15,452 bases of DNA from contig JAEUMX010000335.1 of NCBI GenBank assembly GCA_016791285.1, positions 1-15,452 of the forward strand, written 5' to 3'. Origin of the DNA: Burkholderiales bacterium. GTDB lineage: Bacteria; Pseudomonadota; Gammaproteobacteria; Burkholderiales; JAEUMW01. The notes beneath the pieces were generated by a model. The model saw only the letters and a list, made by a program, of their open reading frames with translations. It ran no database searches and was not told where the DNA came from. This document shows, in pieces, positions 1 through 15,452 of this stretch (within the stretch, counting starts at the first letter, position 1; the number at the start of each line of letters is the position of its first letter). A program made the position numbers and the translations under genes.

Positions 1-1
1 C

Positions 2-1192
<1,191 letters not shown>

Positions 1193-1281
1193 TAGAGACG
1201 CGAGGGCGGCCGTACTCGCGGCGGGCACGGGGGCGAATTGCGCCCTATTGCCGTCTGAGTTCCCGCCTTCTCCTGGTCAAC
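1193..1281 (+). other. tuf–tRNA-Trp spacer with small stem-loops
   Basis: This 89-base spacer contains two modest stem-loops: CGCGAG (1199-1204) with CTCGCG (1215-1220), and GGGCG (1231-1235) with CGCCC (1241-1245). Neither is followed by a T-run, so neither looks like an intrinsic terminator. I found no convincing sigma70 promoter. The simplest reading is that the tRNA and secE are transcribed through from tuf or from a weak promoter I cannot recognise. Confidence 0.4.
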
Positions 1282-1354
1282 AGGCCAATAGCTCAATTGG
1301 TAGAGCGTCGGTCTCCAAAACCGAAGGTTGGGGGTTCGAGACCCTCTTGGCCTG
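1282..1354 (+). tRNA. trpT: tRNA-Trp, anticodon CCA
   Basis: A complete 73-base cloverleaf can be folded by eye. The acceptor stem is AGGCCAA/TTGGCCT, the D-arm GCTC/GAGC with an 8-base loop AATTGGTA, the anticodon arm TCGGT/ACCGA with loop CTCCAAA, and the T-arm GGGGG/CCCTC with loop TTCGAGA and one G·U pair. The anticodon CCA (1315-1317) reads UGG, and the discriminator base is G1354. The three bases after it are CCC rather than CCA, so the 3' CCA appears not to be gene-encoded and would have to be completed by tRNA nucleotidyltransferase. Placement between tuf and secE is typical of Betaproteobacteria. The 3' end is only 15 bases before the secE start codon. Confidence 0.96.
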
Positions 1355-1369
1355 CCCCTTACGCCCATC

Positions 1370-1714
1370 ATGGCTGACAAAATCAAGCTCACGTGTGCGG
1401 CACTGCTGGTAGTGGCTGGACTCGTCGGCTACTACTACCTGAAGGACAGTGCCACCATCGTGCGCGCGGGCTCGGTCGTGGTCGGACTGATCGCGGCGTC
1501 CGGCGTGGCATGGACGTCGGCTCCCGGCAAGCAGCTCTTCGCCTTCGCGCAGGAGTCGGTCGCCGAGACCAAGAAGGTCGTGTGGCCGACGCGCAAGGAA
1601 ACCTTGCAGACGACGGGGCTCGTGTTCCTGTTCATCCTCTTGATGGCGCTTTTCCTGTGGCTCGTGGATGCAACGCTCTTGTGGCTGGTGAAACTGATCA
1701 TGGGTCGCGACTGA
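1370..1714 (+). CDS. secE: Preprotein translocase subunit SecE
   Basis: SecE is the small essential subunit that clamps SecY in the SecYEG protein-conducting channel of the inner membrane. The 114-residue product has three hydrophobic segments (about 7-23, 28-48 and 83-109), as in the E. coli-type three-helix form. Before the third lies the conserved amphipathic cytoplasmic motif [14 protein letters not shown] (65-78), the family hallmark. The start is set at ATG 1370 (MADKIKL), a common beginning in this family; an in-frame TTG at 1328 lies inside the tRNA and is not plausible. No Shine-Dalgarno sequence is visible in the 15 bases between the tRNA and the start, which is unusual. The stop overlaps the nusG start (TGATG), indicating translational coupling. 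Confidence 0.95.
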   Translation: MADKIKLTCAALLVVAGLVGYYYLKDSATIVRAGSVVVGLIAASGVAWTSAPGKQLFAFAQESVAETKKVVWPTRKETLQTTGLVFLFILLMALFLWLVDATLLWLVKLIMGRD

Positions 1715-2247
1715 TGAGCAAGCGATGGTACGTGGTGCACGCCTATTCCGGCTTCGAGAAGAGCGTGCAACGAACCCTGCTCGAGCGCATCCAGCGCGCT
1801 GGCATGCAGGAGCAGTTCGGTCAGATTCTGGTGCCGGTCGAGGAAGTGGTGGAAATGAAGGGCGGCCAGAAATCCATCAGTGAGCGCAAGTTCTTCCCGG
1901 GTTACGTGCTGGTCGAAATGGAGATGACCGACGACAGCTGGCACCTGGTCAAGAACACCCCCAAGGTGACGGGGTTCGTCGGCGGCACTGCGACCAAGCC
2001 GACCCCGATCTCGGCGAAGGAAGTGCAGAACATCCTGAACCAGATCCAGGAGGGGGTGGAGAAGCCGAAGCCGAAGGTGCTGTTCGAGGTGGGCGAAGTG
2101 GTCCGGGTCAAGGAAGGCCCATTCACCGATTTTCACGGCTCGGTCGAGGACGTGAACTACGACAAGAGCAAGATACGGGTGTCAGTGACGATCTTCGGGC
2201 GCTCGACCCCGGTCGAGCTCGATTTCGGTCAGGTCGAGAAGGCCTGA
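1714..2247 (+). CDS. nusG: Transcription termination/antitermination factor NusG
   Basis: NusG binds the RNA polymerase clamp, suppresses pausing, and links polymerase to Rho or, via S10, to the ribosome. The 177-residue product is close to the usual ~180. The N-terminal NGN domain (about 1-118) starts [15 protein letters not shown] and contains the conserved [13 protein letters not shown] stretch (57-69). The C-terminal KOW domain (about 124-176) includes [18 protein letters not shown] and [12 protein letters not shown], the surface that in E. coli contacts Rho and S10. The ATG shares its A with the secE TGA (TGATG), and there is only a weak GGG upstream, so translation probably depends on coupling to secE. 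The secE-nusG pairing is near-universal in bacteria. Confidence 0.97.
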   Translation: MSKRWYVVHAYSGFEKSVQRTLLERIQRAGMQEQFGQILVPVEEVVEMKGGQKSISERKFFPGYVLVEMEMTDDSWHLVKNTPKVTGFVGGTATKPTPISAKEVQNILNQIQEGVEKPKPKVLFEVGEVVRVKEGPFTDFHGSVEDVNYDKSKIRVSVTIFGRSTPVELDFGQVEKA

Positions 2248-2332
2248 CCCCGGTGTGGCAGCGGTGACGCTGCCGAAAGGACGGGGAGGATGCAGGACGC
2301 ATCCGCTTGCACCCGCTGAAGGAGCATAGAGC
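2248..2332 (+). promoter_or_regulatory. nusG–rplK leader with two strong stem-loops; candidate L1 control site
   Basis: The spacer holds GGCAGCG (2257-2263) paired with CGCTGCC (2268-2274) over a GTGA (GNRA) tetraloop. It also holds GGATGC (2288-2293) paired with GCATCC (2299-2304) over a 5-base loop. A lower CGGG (2282-2285)/CCCG (2312-2315) stem can extend the second hairpin through an asymmetric internal loop. No T-run follows, so these are not terminators. In E. coli, L1 represses its own operon by binding mRNA just upstream of rplK, so this is the expected place for such a site; I did not identify the exact L1 motif. The rplK Shine-Dalgarno AAGGAG (2319-2324) follows. Confidence 0.5.
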
Positions 2333-2764
2333 GTGGCAAAGAAAATCGTCGGCTTCATCAAGCTTCAGGTTCCGGCGGGCAAGGCGAATCCGAGTCCGCC
2401 CATCGGGCCCGCACTGGGTCAGCGCGGCCTCAACATCATGGAGTTCTGCAAGGCCTTCAATGCCCAGACCCAAGGCATGGAAGTGGGTCTGCCGGTGCCG
2501 GTGGTGATCACGGCCTACCAGGACAAGAGCTTCACCTTCGTGATGAAGACGCCGCCGGCGTCGGTGCTCATCAAGAAGGCGGCGAAGATCGACAAGGGCA
2601 GCCCCAAGCCGCACCTCGACAAGGTGGGCAAGCTCACGCGCAGTCAGGTCGAGGACATCGCCCGGACCAAGACGCCGGACCTGACCGCCGCCGATCTCGA
2701 TGCCGCGGTGCGCACCATCGCCGGCAGCGCCCGCAGCATGGGTATCGAAGTGGAGGGCGTGTGA
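2333..2764 (+). CDS. rplK: 50S ribosomal protein L11
   Basis: L11 binds the GTPase-associated region of 23S rRNA at the base of the L7/L12 stalk and is needed for RelA-dependent stringent signalling. The 143-residue product has normal length. The N-terminal domain has the proline-rich switch segment [13 protein letters not shown] (20-32), the region that contacts thiostrepton-class antibiotics. The C-terminal rRNA-binding domain (about 75-143) ends in the conserved [17 protein letters not shown]. The start is GTG at 2333, supported by AAGGAG eight bases upstream and by the typical [18 protein letters not shown] beginning. rplA follows after one base, as in the L11 operon of most bacteria. The upstream hairpins may mediate L1 repression. 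Confidence 0.97.
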   Translation: MAKKIVGFIKLQVPAGKANPSPPIGPALGQRGLNIMEFCKAFNAQTQGMEVGLPVPVVITAYQDKSFTFVMKTPPASVLIKKAAKIDKGSPKPHLDKVGKLTRSQVEDIARTKTPDLTAADLDAAVRTIAGSARSMGIEVEGV

Positions 2765-2765
2765 C

Positions 2766-3461
2766 ATGGCACATGATTCGAAGCGTTACAAGCTGCTGCG
2801 CGGAACGGTCGAGCGCGCGAAATCCTATCCGCTGGCGGAGGCACTCGATCTCGTCAAGCGCAATGCGACTGCCAAATTCGACGAGTCCGTCGATGTGGCG
2901 GTGAACCTGGGTGTCGACGCCAAGAAGTCCGACCAGCAGGTGCGCGGCTCGGTGGTGCTGCCGAAGGGCACCGGCAAGACCAAGCGCGTGGCGGTGTTCG
3001 CGCAGGGCGACAAGGCCAAGGACGCGCTTGCCGCCGGCGCCGACATCGTCGGCTTCGAAGACCTCGCCGAGAAGGTGAAGGGCGGCTTCATGGAGTTCGA
3101 CGTCGTCATTGCATCGCCGGATGCCATGCGCGTGGTGGGCGGACTTGGTCAGATCCTCGGTCCGCGCGGTCTCATGCCCAATCCGAAAGTGGGCACCGTG
3201 ACCCAGGACGTGGTGCAGGCGGTGAAGAATGCCAAGGCCGGCCAGGTGCAATACCGCACGGACAAGGGCGGCATCATCCATTGCAGCATCGGTCGGGCGT
3301 CGTTCCCGGTCGAATCCCTGCGGGAGAATCTGGTGGCGTTGGTCGATGCCCTGAACAAGGCAAAACCGGCGAGCTCGAAGGGCGTTTACGTGCGGAAGAT
3401 CTCCGTGGCGAGCACGATGGGCGCCGGCGTGCGCGTGGATCAGGCAACGCTCACAGCGTGA
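2766..3461 (+). CDS. rplA: 50S ribosomal protein L1
   Basis: L1 forms the mobile L1 stalk that guides deacylated tRNA out of the E site, and in E. coli it is the translational repressor of the rplK-rplA mRNA. The 231-residue product matches the usual ~230. The conserved segment [15 protein letters not shown] (132-146) and the C-terminal [21 protein letters not shown] identify the family. The ATG is one base after the rplK stop, and its Shine-Dalgarno GGAGGG (2752-2757) lies inside the rplK end, so the two genes should be translated in concert. A 312-base non-coding leader separates it from rplJ. Confidence 0.97.
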   Translation: MAHDSKRYKLLRGTVERAKSYPLAEALDLVKRNATAKFDESVDVAVNLGVDAKKSDQQVRGSVVLPKGTGKTKRVAVFAQGDKAKDALAAGADIVGFEDLAEKVKGGFMEFDVVIASPDAMRVVGGLGQILGPRGLMPNPKVGTVTQDVVQAVKNAKAGQVQYRTDKGGIIHCSIGRASFPVESLRENLVALVDALNKAKPASSKGVYVRKISVASTMGAGVRVDQATLTA

Positions 3462-3773
3462 GGAATGAAGGGGCTGCGTGCGAGAAGCGCGTGGCGAGTT
3501 TGAACTTTGGGCCCGACCGCTGGTACGGGGTCGGGGTTGTCAAAGACCGCTGGGGTGCGGCGAACAGTTGGCGCCGGACTTAATCACTGTCCTGAGCGAG
3601 CGGCAGCGCATGATCTGTCGAACGTTCGGAAGCGGTACCCAGCGCAGACGGCGAACCCTGTGCAGGCTTGGAATGACTCCTGGCTTCGAGGTCGCTGTGG
3701 TTGAACCGGGAGCCTCGACTATCGCGCCCGCGGGTGCGGCGGAAGAGGATTCCCGTTAACTGGAGGGTGGACC
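3462..3773 (+). promoter_or_regulatory. rplJ (L10) mRNA leader, likely L10 autoregulatory region
   Basis: These 312 bases between rplA and rplJ hold no believable gene. In Proteobacteria the equivalent leader carries the binding site for the L10-(L12)4 complex, which represses rplJ-rplL translation; position, length and segments such as GTCAAAGACCG (about 3539-3549) and CGCAGACGGCGAACC (about 3643-3657) look like that leader. Visible structure includes CCCGACC (3512-3518) with GGTCGGG (3529-3535), and TCGAGG (3686-3691) with CCTCGA (3713-3718). A separate rplJ promoter is known here in E. coli; the best -35-like hexamer is TTGAAC (3500-3505), but its -10 partner is poor, so I do not call a promoter. 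The leader ends in GGAGGG (3762-3767), seven to eight bases before the TTG start of rplJ. Confidence 0.55.
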
Positions 3774-4298
3774 TTGGGTCTCAATCTTGAAGACAAGAAG
3801 GCGGTCGTCACCGAGGTAAGCGCCGAAGTGGCGCGCGCCCAGGCGATCGTGCTGGCCGAGAACCGCGGTCTGGAAGTGGGTCAGATGACCGAACTGCGTA
3901 AGCGTGCACGAGGCGCGGGAGTCTACTTCCGCGTCGTGAAGAACACGCTGGCGCGCCGCGCGGTCGCCGATACACCGTTTGCGGAGCTGGCCGACCAGAT
4001 GGTGGGTCCGCTCGCGTACGGCATGTCGAGCGATCCCGTGGCGTTGGCGAAAGTGCTGCATGAATTCGCCAAGGGCAACGAGAAGCTCGCCATCAAGGGC
4101 GGCGCGATGGCGAACTACGTCATGTCCTCGAAGGATGTGGCGAGTCTCGCCACGCTGCCGAGCCGCGAGGCGCTGCTCGCCAAGCTGCTGGGCACCATGC
4201 AGGCGCCTGTCGCGCAGTTCGTGCGGACGCTGAACGAGGTGCCTTCGCGCCTGGTTCGGACTCTCGCCGCAGTGCGAGATGCCAAAGAAGCATCTTAG
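3774..4298 (+). CDS. rplJ: 50S ribosomal protein L10
   Basis: L10 anchors L7/L12 dimers to the 50S subunit, forming the stalk that recruits GTPase factors. The 174-residue product shows the N-terminal rRNA-binding domain with the conserved [13 protein letters not shown] (52-64). Its C-terminal helix (about 130-170), ending [19 protein letters not shown], is the L12-docking region. The start is TTG at 3774: it begins [11 protein letters not shown], typical of the family, and a strong GGAGGG sits just upstream. TTG is a weak start codon and may be part of translational control. With the long structured leader and rplL downstream, the context fits an autoregulated L10-L12 unit. Confidence 0.95.
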   Translation: MGLNLEDKKAVVTEVSAEVARAQAIVLAENRGLEVGQMTELRKRARGAGVYFRVVKNTLARRAVADTPFAELADQMVGPLAYGMSSDPVALAKVLHEFAKGNEKLAIKGGAMANYVMSSKDVASLATLPSREALLAKLLGTMQAPVAQFVRTLNEVPSRLVRTLAAVRDAKEAS

Positions 4299-4360
4299 CT
4301 GCGTCGCCCGTGCCCTTTTCCTTACCGATCCCGTCACGACTTTCGAATCAGGAGTAGAAA
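4299..4360 (+). other. rplJ–rplL spacer with rplL ribosome-binding site
   Basis: This is a 62-base pyrimidine-rich spacer without an obvious hairpin or terminator. It ends in CAGGAG (4349-4354), six bases before the rplL ATG. A clear independent ribosome site suits the need for several L12 copies per L10. Confidence 0.5.
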
Positions 4361-4741
4361 ATGGCTGTTGCCAAAGCTGACATTCTGGACGCCATCGCCA
4401 ACATGACCGTGCTCGAGCTGTCCGGGCTCATCAAGGAGATGGAAGAAAAATTCGGCGTCTCCGCGGCTGCTGCCGCGGTCGCCGTGGCCGCACCCGCGGC
4501 CGGTGCCGCGGCGCCGGCGGCCGAGGAGAAGACCGAGTTCACGGTCGTGCTCACCGGCGCCGGCGAGAACAAGGTCAACACCATCAAGGTGGTACGTGCC
4601 ATCACCGGGCTTGGCCTCAAGGAAGCAAAGGATCTCGTGGACGGCGCGCCCAAGCCCGTGAAGGAAGGCGTGTCGAAGGCCGACGCCGACGCCGTCGCCA
4701 AACAGCTCACGGATGCCGGCGCCACTTGCGAGATCAAGTAA
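4361..4741 (+). CDS. rplL: 50S ribosomal protein L7/L12
   Basis: This multicopy stalk protein activates GTP hydrolysis by EF-Tu, EF-G and other factors. The 126-residue product has the three parts of the family: an N-terminal dimerisation and L10-binding domain (about 1-33, with [16 protein letters not shown]), a flexible Ala/Pro-rich hinge (about 34-54), and a globular C-terminal factor-binding domain (about 56-126) with [20 protein letters not shown] and the [20 protein letters not shown] helix-loop. The ATG has a good Shine-Dalgarno (GGAG 4351-4354). Twenty bases after the stop begins an intrinsic terminator that probably attenuates read-through into rpoB, so stalk proteins can be made in excess of polymerase. 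Confidence 0.98.
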   Translation: MAVAKADILDAIANMTVLELSGLIKEMEEKFGVSAAAAAVAVAAPAAGAAAPAAEEKTEFTVVLTGAGENKVNTIKVVRAITGLGLKEAKDLVDGAPKPVKEGVSKADADAVAKQLTDAGATCEIK

Positions 4742-4761
4742 AGCCTCATGGCATCGTTGCA

Positions 4762-4788
4762 GGCTGGCGGGCGACCGCCAGCCTTTTT
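4762..4788 (+). terminator. Intrinsic terminator/attenuator after rplL
   Basis: A perfect 9-bp stem GGCTGGCGG (4762-4770)/CCGCCAGCC (4775-4783) is capped by a GCGA (GNRA) tetraloop and followed at once by five T residues (4784-4788). It lies in the rplL-rpoB gap, where E. coli also has a partial terminator that lowers rpoBC transcription relative to ribosomal protein genes. Because no clear rpoB promoter is visible downstream, it is more likely an attenuator than a complete stop. Confidence 0.85.
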
Positions 4789-4955
4789 CCGCTTCTAGGG
4801 ACAGTGTTGCGAAAAGTGCAGGCGCCTGACGCCGCGGGCCCCCGCGTTGCCGCCGCGATGCGGAATCTTTGGCGCGTCATACCCTCTCAGGGGTGTGACG
4901 CTGCGGCGCCTGTCTCCGAGTTTTGCCCTTCGTGCCAGTGCTGTGGAGTAACCTC
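4789..4955 (+). promoter_or_regulatory. rplL–rpoB spacer with a long stem-loop, possible RNase processing site
   Basis: After the terminator the spacer contains CGCGG (4833-4837)/CCGCG (4842-4846) and a longer stem-loop at 4874-4901. In the latter, GCGTCATACCC (4874-4884) pairs with GGGTGTGACGC (4891-4901): 11 pairs including one T·G, with a 6-base loop and no T-run after it. In E. coli this same gap contains an RNase III cleavage site, so a processing role is plausible; that is inference from position. The rpoB Shine-Dalgarno GGAG (4945-4948) ends the spacer. No sigma70-type promoter was recognised. Confidence 0.45.
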
Positions 4956-9026
<4,071 letters not shown>

Positions 9027-9032
9027 TGACGT

Positions 9033-9103
9033 GTGAGGGGTGAGGGGTGAGGGGTGGGGCGGAAAACCTTCCCTCTCCTCGCGCCTAACGCCTAACGCCT
9101 CAC
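9033..9103 (+). repeat. Heptamer repeat arrays between rpoB and rpoC
   Basis: The left array has three exact GTGAGGG units (9033-9039, 9040-9046, 9047-9053) and a degenerate fourth (GTGGGGC, 9054-9060). The right array has CGCCTAA twice (9082-9088, 9089-9095) and then CGCCTCAC (9096-9103). The arms 9033-9054 and 9082-9103 are imperfectly complementary, with 17 of 22 positions pairing, and the ~27-base loop includes GGAA/TTCC (9061-9064/9069-9072). The left array also has four runs of four G (9037-9059), fitting a G-quadruplex motif. It lies entirely in the 87-base rpoB-rpoC spacer, just before the rpoC ribosome site GGAG (9104-9107). Confidence 0.85.
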
Positions 9104-9113
9104 GGAGAAACAC

Positions 9114-13363
<4,250 letters not shown>

Positions 13364-13367
<4 letters not shown>

Positions 13368-13392
13368 CAGGGATATCCTGACTACTTAAACT
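13364..13392 (+). promoter_or_regulatory. Candidate sigma70 promoter of the str operon (rpsL-rpsG-fusA)
   Basis: A perfect -35 hexamer TTGACA (13364-13369) overlaps the rpoC stop. Exactly 17 bases downstream is TAAACT (13387-13392), which matches four of six -10 positions (TATAAT). Predicted transcription would begin near 13399, just before a run of five T. The position, at the junction of rpoBC and rpsL, is where a separate str promoter is expected. The main caution is that a terminator-like hairpin lies about 60-90 bases downstream, before rpsL. Confidence 0.6.
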
Positions 13393-13452
13393 CCGCAGTC
13401 TTTTTCACCGTCCGGCCGGCTAGCAAAGCGAGGTTCGGGCGCAAGACGCGGA

Positions 13453-13489
13453 AGCCTCGGGGACGGCGGAGACGCCGTCCCGGCTTTTT
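13453..13489 (+). terminator. Terminator-like hairpin between rpoC and rpsL (rpoC terminator or str attenuator)
   Basis: A 9-bp stem GGGACGGCG (13460-13468)/CGCCGTCCC (13473-13481) is capped by a GAGA (GNRA) tetraloop. It is extended past a 3-base bulge by AGCC (13453-13456)/GGCT (13482-13485). It runs directly into five T residues (13485-13489), the first of which closes the extended stem. It has all the marks of an intrinsic terminator for the rpoBC transcript. Because the candidate str promoter lies upstream, it could instead or also attenuate str transcription. Confidence 0.78.
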
Positions 13490-13587
13490 GCGCGGACAAA
13501 ACGTGGTGCCGCGCCCGGCATTTGCTCCGTCGCCAAGCAAGCGAGCGGTTGAATTGCCCGGCTGGCCCATCGACGACAGGGTAAGCG
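13490..13587 (+). other. rpsL leader
   Basis: The 98 bases from the terminator to rpsL hold one small hairpin, TGCCG (13507-13511)/CGGCA (13516-13520) with a 4-base loop, and a short Shine-Dalgarno-like AGGG (13578-13581) six bases before the rpsL ATG. I saw no convincing promoter here: TTGAAT at 13550 has no matching -10. Confidence 0.4.
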
Positions 13588-13965
13588 ATGCCAACCGTCA
13601 ACCAGCTCGTGCGCAAGTCGCGCACGCGCCAGGTCACCAAGAGCAAAGTGCCGGCGCTGCAGAATTCGCCGCAGAAGCGCGGCGTGTGTATCCGCGTCTA
13701 CACCACGACGCCGAAGAAGCCGAACTCGGCCTTGCGCAAGGTCGCCAAGGTGCGCCTTACGAATGGCTTCGAGGTGATCAGCTACATCGGTGGCGAGGGC
13801 CACAACCTGCAGGAGCATTCGGTCGTCCTCATCCGTGGCGGTCGCGTGAAGGACTTGCCGGGCGTGCGCTATCACACCGTGCGCGGCAGTCTCGACACCG
13901 CCGGCGTGAAGGACCGCAAGCAGAGCCGCTCCAAGTACGGCGCCAAGCGCCCCAAGGCGGGCTGA
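13588..13965 (+). CDS. rpsL: 30S ribosomal protein S12
   Basis: S12 sits at the decoding centre and governs translational accuracy. The 125-residue product has the usual length (~124). The conserved [13 protein letters not shown] (39-51) and [13 protein letters not shown] (84-96) loops are present. Lys43 and Lys88, the residues whose mutation gives streptomycin resistance in E. coli, are unchanged, and Asp89 is the residue methylthiolated by RimO where that enzyme exists. Cys34 occurs in the usual RGVCIRVYT segment. The ATG follows AGGG by six bases. It is the first gene of a str-type operon; rpsG follows after 33 bases. Confidence 0.98.
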   Translation: MPTVNQLVRKSRTRQVTKSKVPALQNSPQKRGVCIRVYTTTPKKPNSALRKVAKVRLTNGFEVISYIGGEGHNLQEHSVVLIRGGRVKDLPGVRYHTVRGSLDTAGVKDRKQSRSKYGAKRPKAG

Positions 13966-13998
13966 CGGCGGCGGGACCAACGACACGGAAGCAGATCC

Positions 13999-14469
13999 AT
14001 GCCTCGACGCAGAGAAGTCCCCAAGCGGGAAGTCCTTCCAGACCCCAAGTTTTCGAGCCAGGAAGTGGCGAAGTTCATCAACGTCCTGATGACCCGCGGC
14101 AAGAAGTCGGTGGCCGAGCGCATCATGTACGGGGCGCTTGACCAGATCCAGAAGCGTAGCGGCAAGAATCCGCTCGAAGTCTTCACCCAGGCGCTGCAGA
14201 ACGTGCGGCCGGTGGTGGAGGTGAAGAGCCGGCGCGTCGGCGGCGCAAACTATCAGGTGCCTGTGGAGGTCCGGCAGGTGCGCCGTACCGCACTTGCCAT
14301 GCGCTGGCTGCGCGAGGCCGCGCGCAGGCGCAGCGAGAAGTCGATGGGGCAGCGCCTGGCCGGCGAGCTCGCCGAGGCGGCGGAAGGTCGCGGCGGCGCG
14401 ATGAAGAAACGAGAGGAAGTGCACAAGATGGCAGAGGCCAACAAGGCCTTCTCCCACTACCGCTTCTAA
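13999..14469 (+). CDS. rpsG: 30S ribosomal protein S7
   Basis: S7 nucleates assembly of the 30S head by binding the 3' major domain of 16S rRNA, and contacts E-site tRNA. The 156-residue product matches the common short form. The N-terminal [17 protein letters not shown], the S7 signature region (about 20-46, [20 protein letters not shown]) and the beta-hairpin [13 protein letters not shown] (79-91) are present. The C-terminus ends in [15 protein letters not shown]. The ATG has only a weak purine stretch (GGAAG, 13987-13991). In E. coli S7 represses the str mRNA at a structured rpsL-rpsG spacer of nearly 100 bases. Here that spacer is just 33 bases, so the control site may differ or lie elsewhere. 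Confidence 0.98.
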   Translation: MPRRREVPKREVLPDPKFSSQEVAKFINVLMTRGKKSVAERIMYGALDQIQKRSGKNPLEVFTQALQNVRPVVEVKSRRVGGANYQVPVEVRQVRRTALAMRWLREAARRRSEKSMGQRLAGELAEAAEGRGGAMKKREEVHKMAEANKAFSHYRF

Positions 14470-14565
14470 GAGGCTGGCCGGCGGTCCCCACCGGGAAGCC
14501 GGCAGCCATACGAGGGCGGCGCGCCAGAAGCGCGCCGCTGCGATCAGCAAGAGAGTCGACAGTCC
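14470..14565 (+). promoter_or_regulatory. rpsG–fusA spacer with two strong stem-loops
   Basis: The first hairpin pairs GGCTG (14472-14476) with CAGCC (14503-14507) and CCGGC (14478-14482) with GCCGG (14498-14502) around a single bulged G, with a small inner GGT/ACC. The second pairs GCGGCGCGC (14516-14524) with GCGCGCCGC (14530-14538) over a 5-base loop. No T-run follows either, so neither looks like a terminator. They may stabilise or process the mRNA, or take part in translational control of fusA. The Shine-Dalgarno before the fusA GTG is weak (AGAGAG about a dozen bases upstream). Confidence 0.5.

Positions 14566-15452
<887 letters not shown>

Noticed and set aside
1393..2247. A longer 284-codon reading that would extend nusG upstream through secE
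   Set aside because: The extra N-terminal part is secE read in another frame. NusG begins normally at [13 protein letters not shown] from ATG 1714.
3500..3529. Possible rplJ promoter with TTGAAC as -35
   Set aside because: The hexamer 17-18 bases downstream (GTACGG/TACGGG) is a poor -10, and the region overlaps a stable stem; not strong enough to call.
3478..3759. A 93-codon open frame in the rplJ leader
   Set aside because: It has no Shine-Dalgarno or family resemblance, and is better explained as chance openness in a structured regulatory leader.
13507..13520. Small TGCCG/CGGCA hairpin followed by TTT upstream of rpsL
   Set aside because: Only five pairs and three T residues; a chance hairpin is likely in this composition and the strong terminator is just upstream.

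Overview
The window is a high-GC stretch carrying the classic translation and transcription core locus of Proteobacteria, all on the + strand: tuf – tRNA-Trp – secE – nusG – rplK – rplA – rplJ – rplL – rpoB – rpoC – rpsL – rpsG – fusA (fusA runs off the right edge). Gene order, a three-segment SecE of 114 residues, and the EF-Tu, RpoB/RpoC and EF-G sequences suggest a betaproteobacterium or a close relative. I cannot name a genus, and the phylum/class call is inference from protein resemblance and gene order.

Layout. 2-1192: elongation factor Tu. 1282-1354: tRNA-Trp. 1370-2247: secE and nusG, overlapping by one base. 2248-2332: a structured spacer before rplK. 2333-3461: rplK-rplA, the L11/L1 pair. 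3462-3773: a 312-base non-coding leader. 3774-4741: rplJ-rplL, the ribosomal stalk proteins. 4742-4955: a spacer with an intrinsic terminator/attenuator and a long stem-loop. 4956-13367: rpoB and rpoC, separated by an 87-base spacer with a heptamer repeat array and a G-quadruplex motif. 13368-13587: a likely str-operon promoter overlapping the rpoC stop, followed by a strong terminator-like hairpin. 13588-15452: rpsL, rpsG and the first 295 codons of fusA.

How it works together. SecE anchors the Sec translocon. NusG links RNA polymerase to Rho and to the leading ribosome. L11, L1, L10 and L7/L12 build the factor-binding side of the 50S subunit, where EF-Tu and EF-G (coded at the two ends of the window) act. 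RpoB and RpoC form the polymerase catalytic core. S12 and S7 are 30S decoding-centre and head proteins. The sequence shows several layers of likely post-transcriptional control: hairpins in nusG-rplK, rplA-rplJ, rplL-rpoB, rpoB-rpoC, rpoC-rpsL and rpsG-fusA, and non-ATG starts on rplK (GTG), rplJ (TTG) and fusA (GTG).

I see no mobile element, CRISPR array, toxin-antitoxin or defence system, and no undescribed protein system. The points that deserve a second look are in the non-coding spacers and in tuf, whose codon use differs strongly from the rest of the window.
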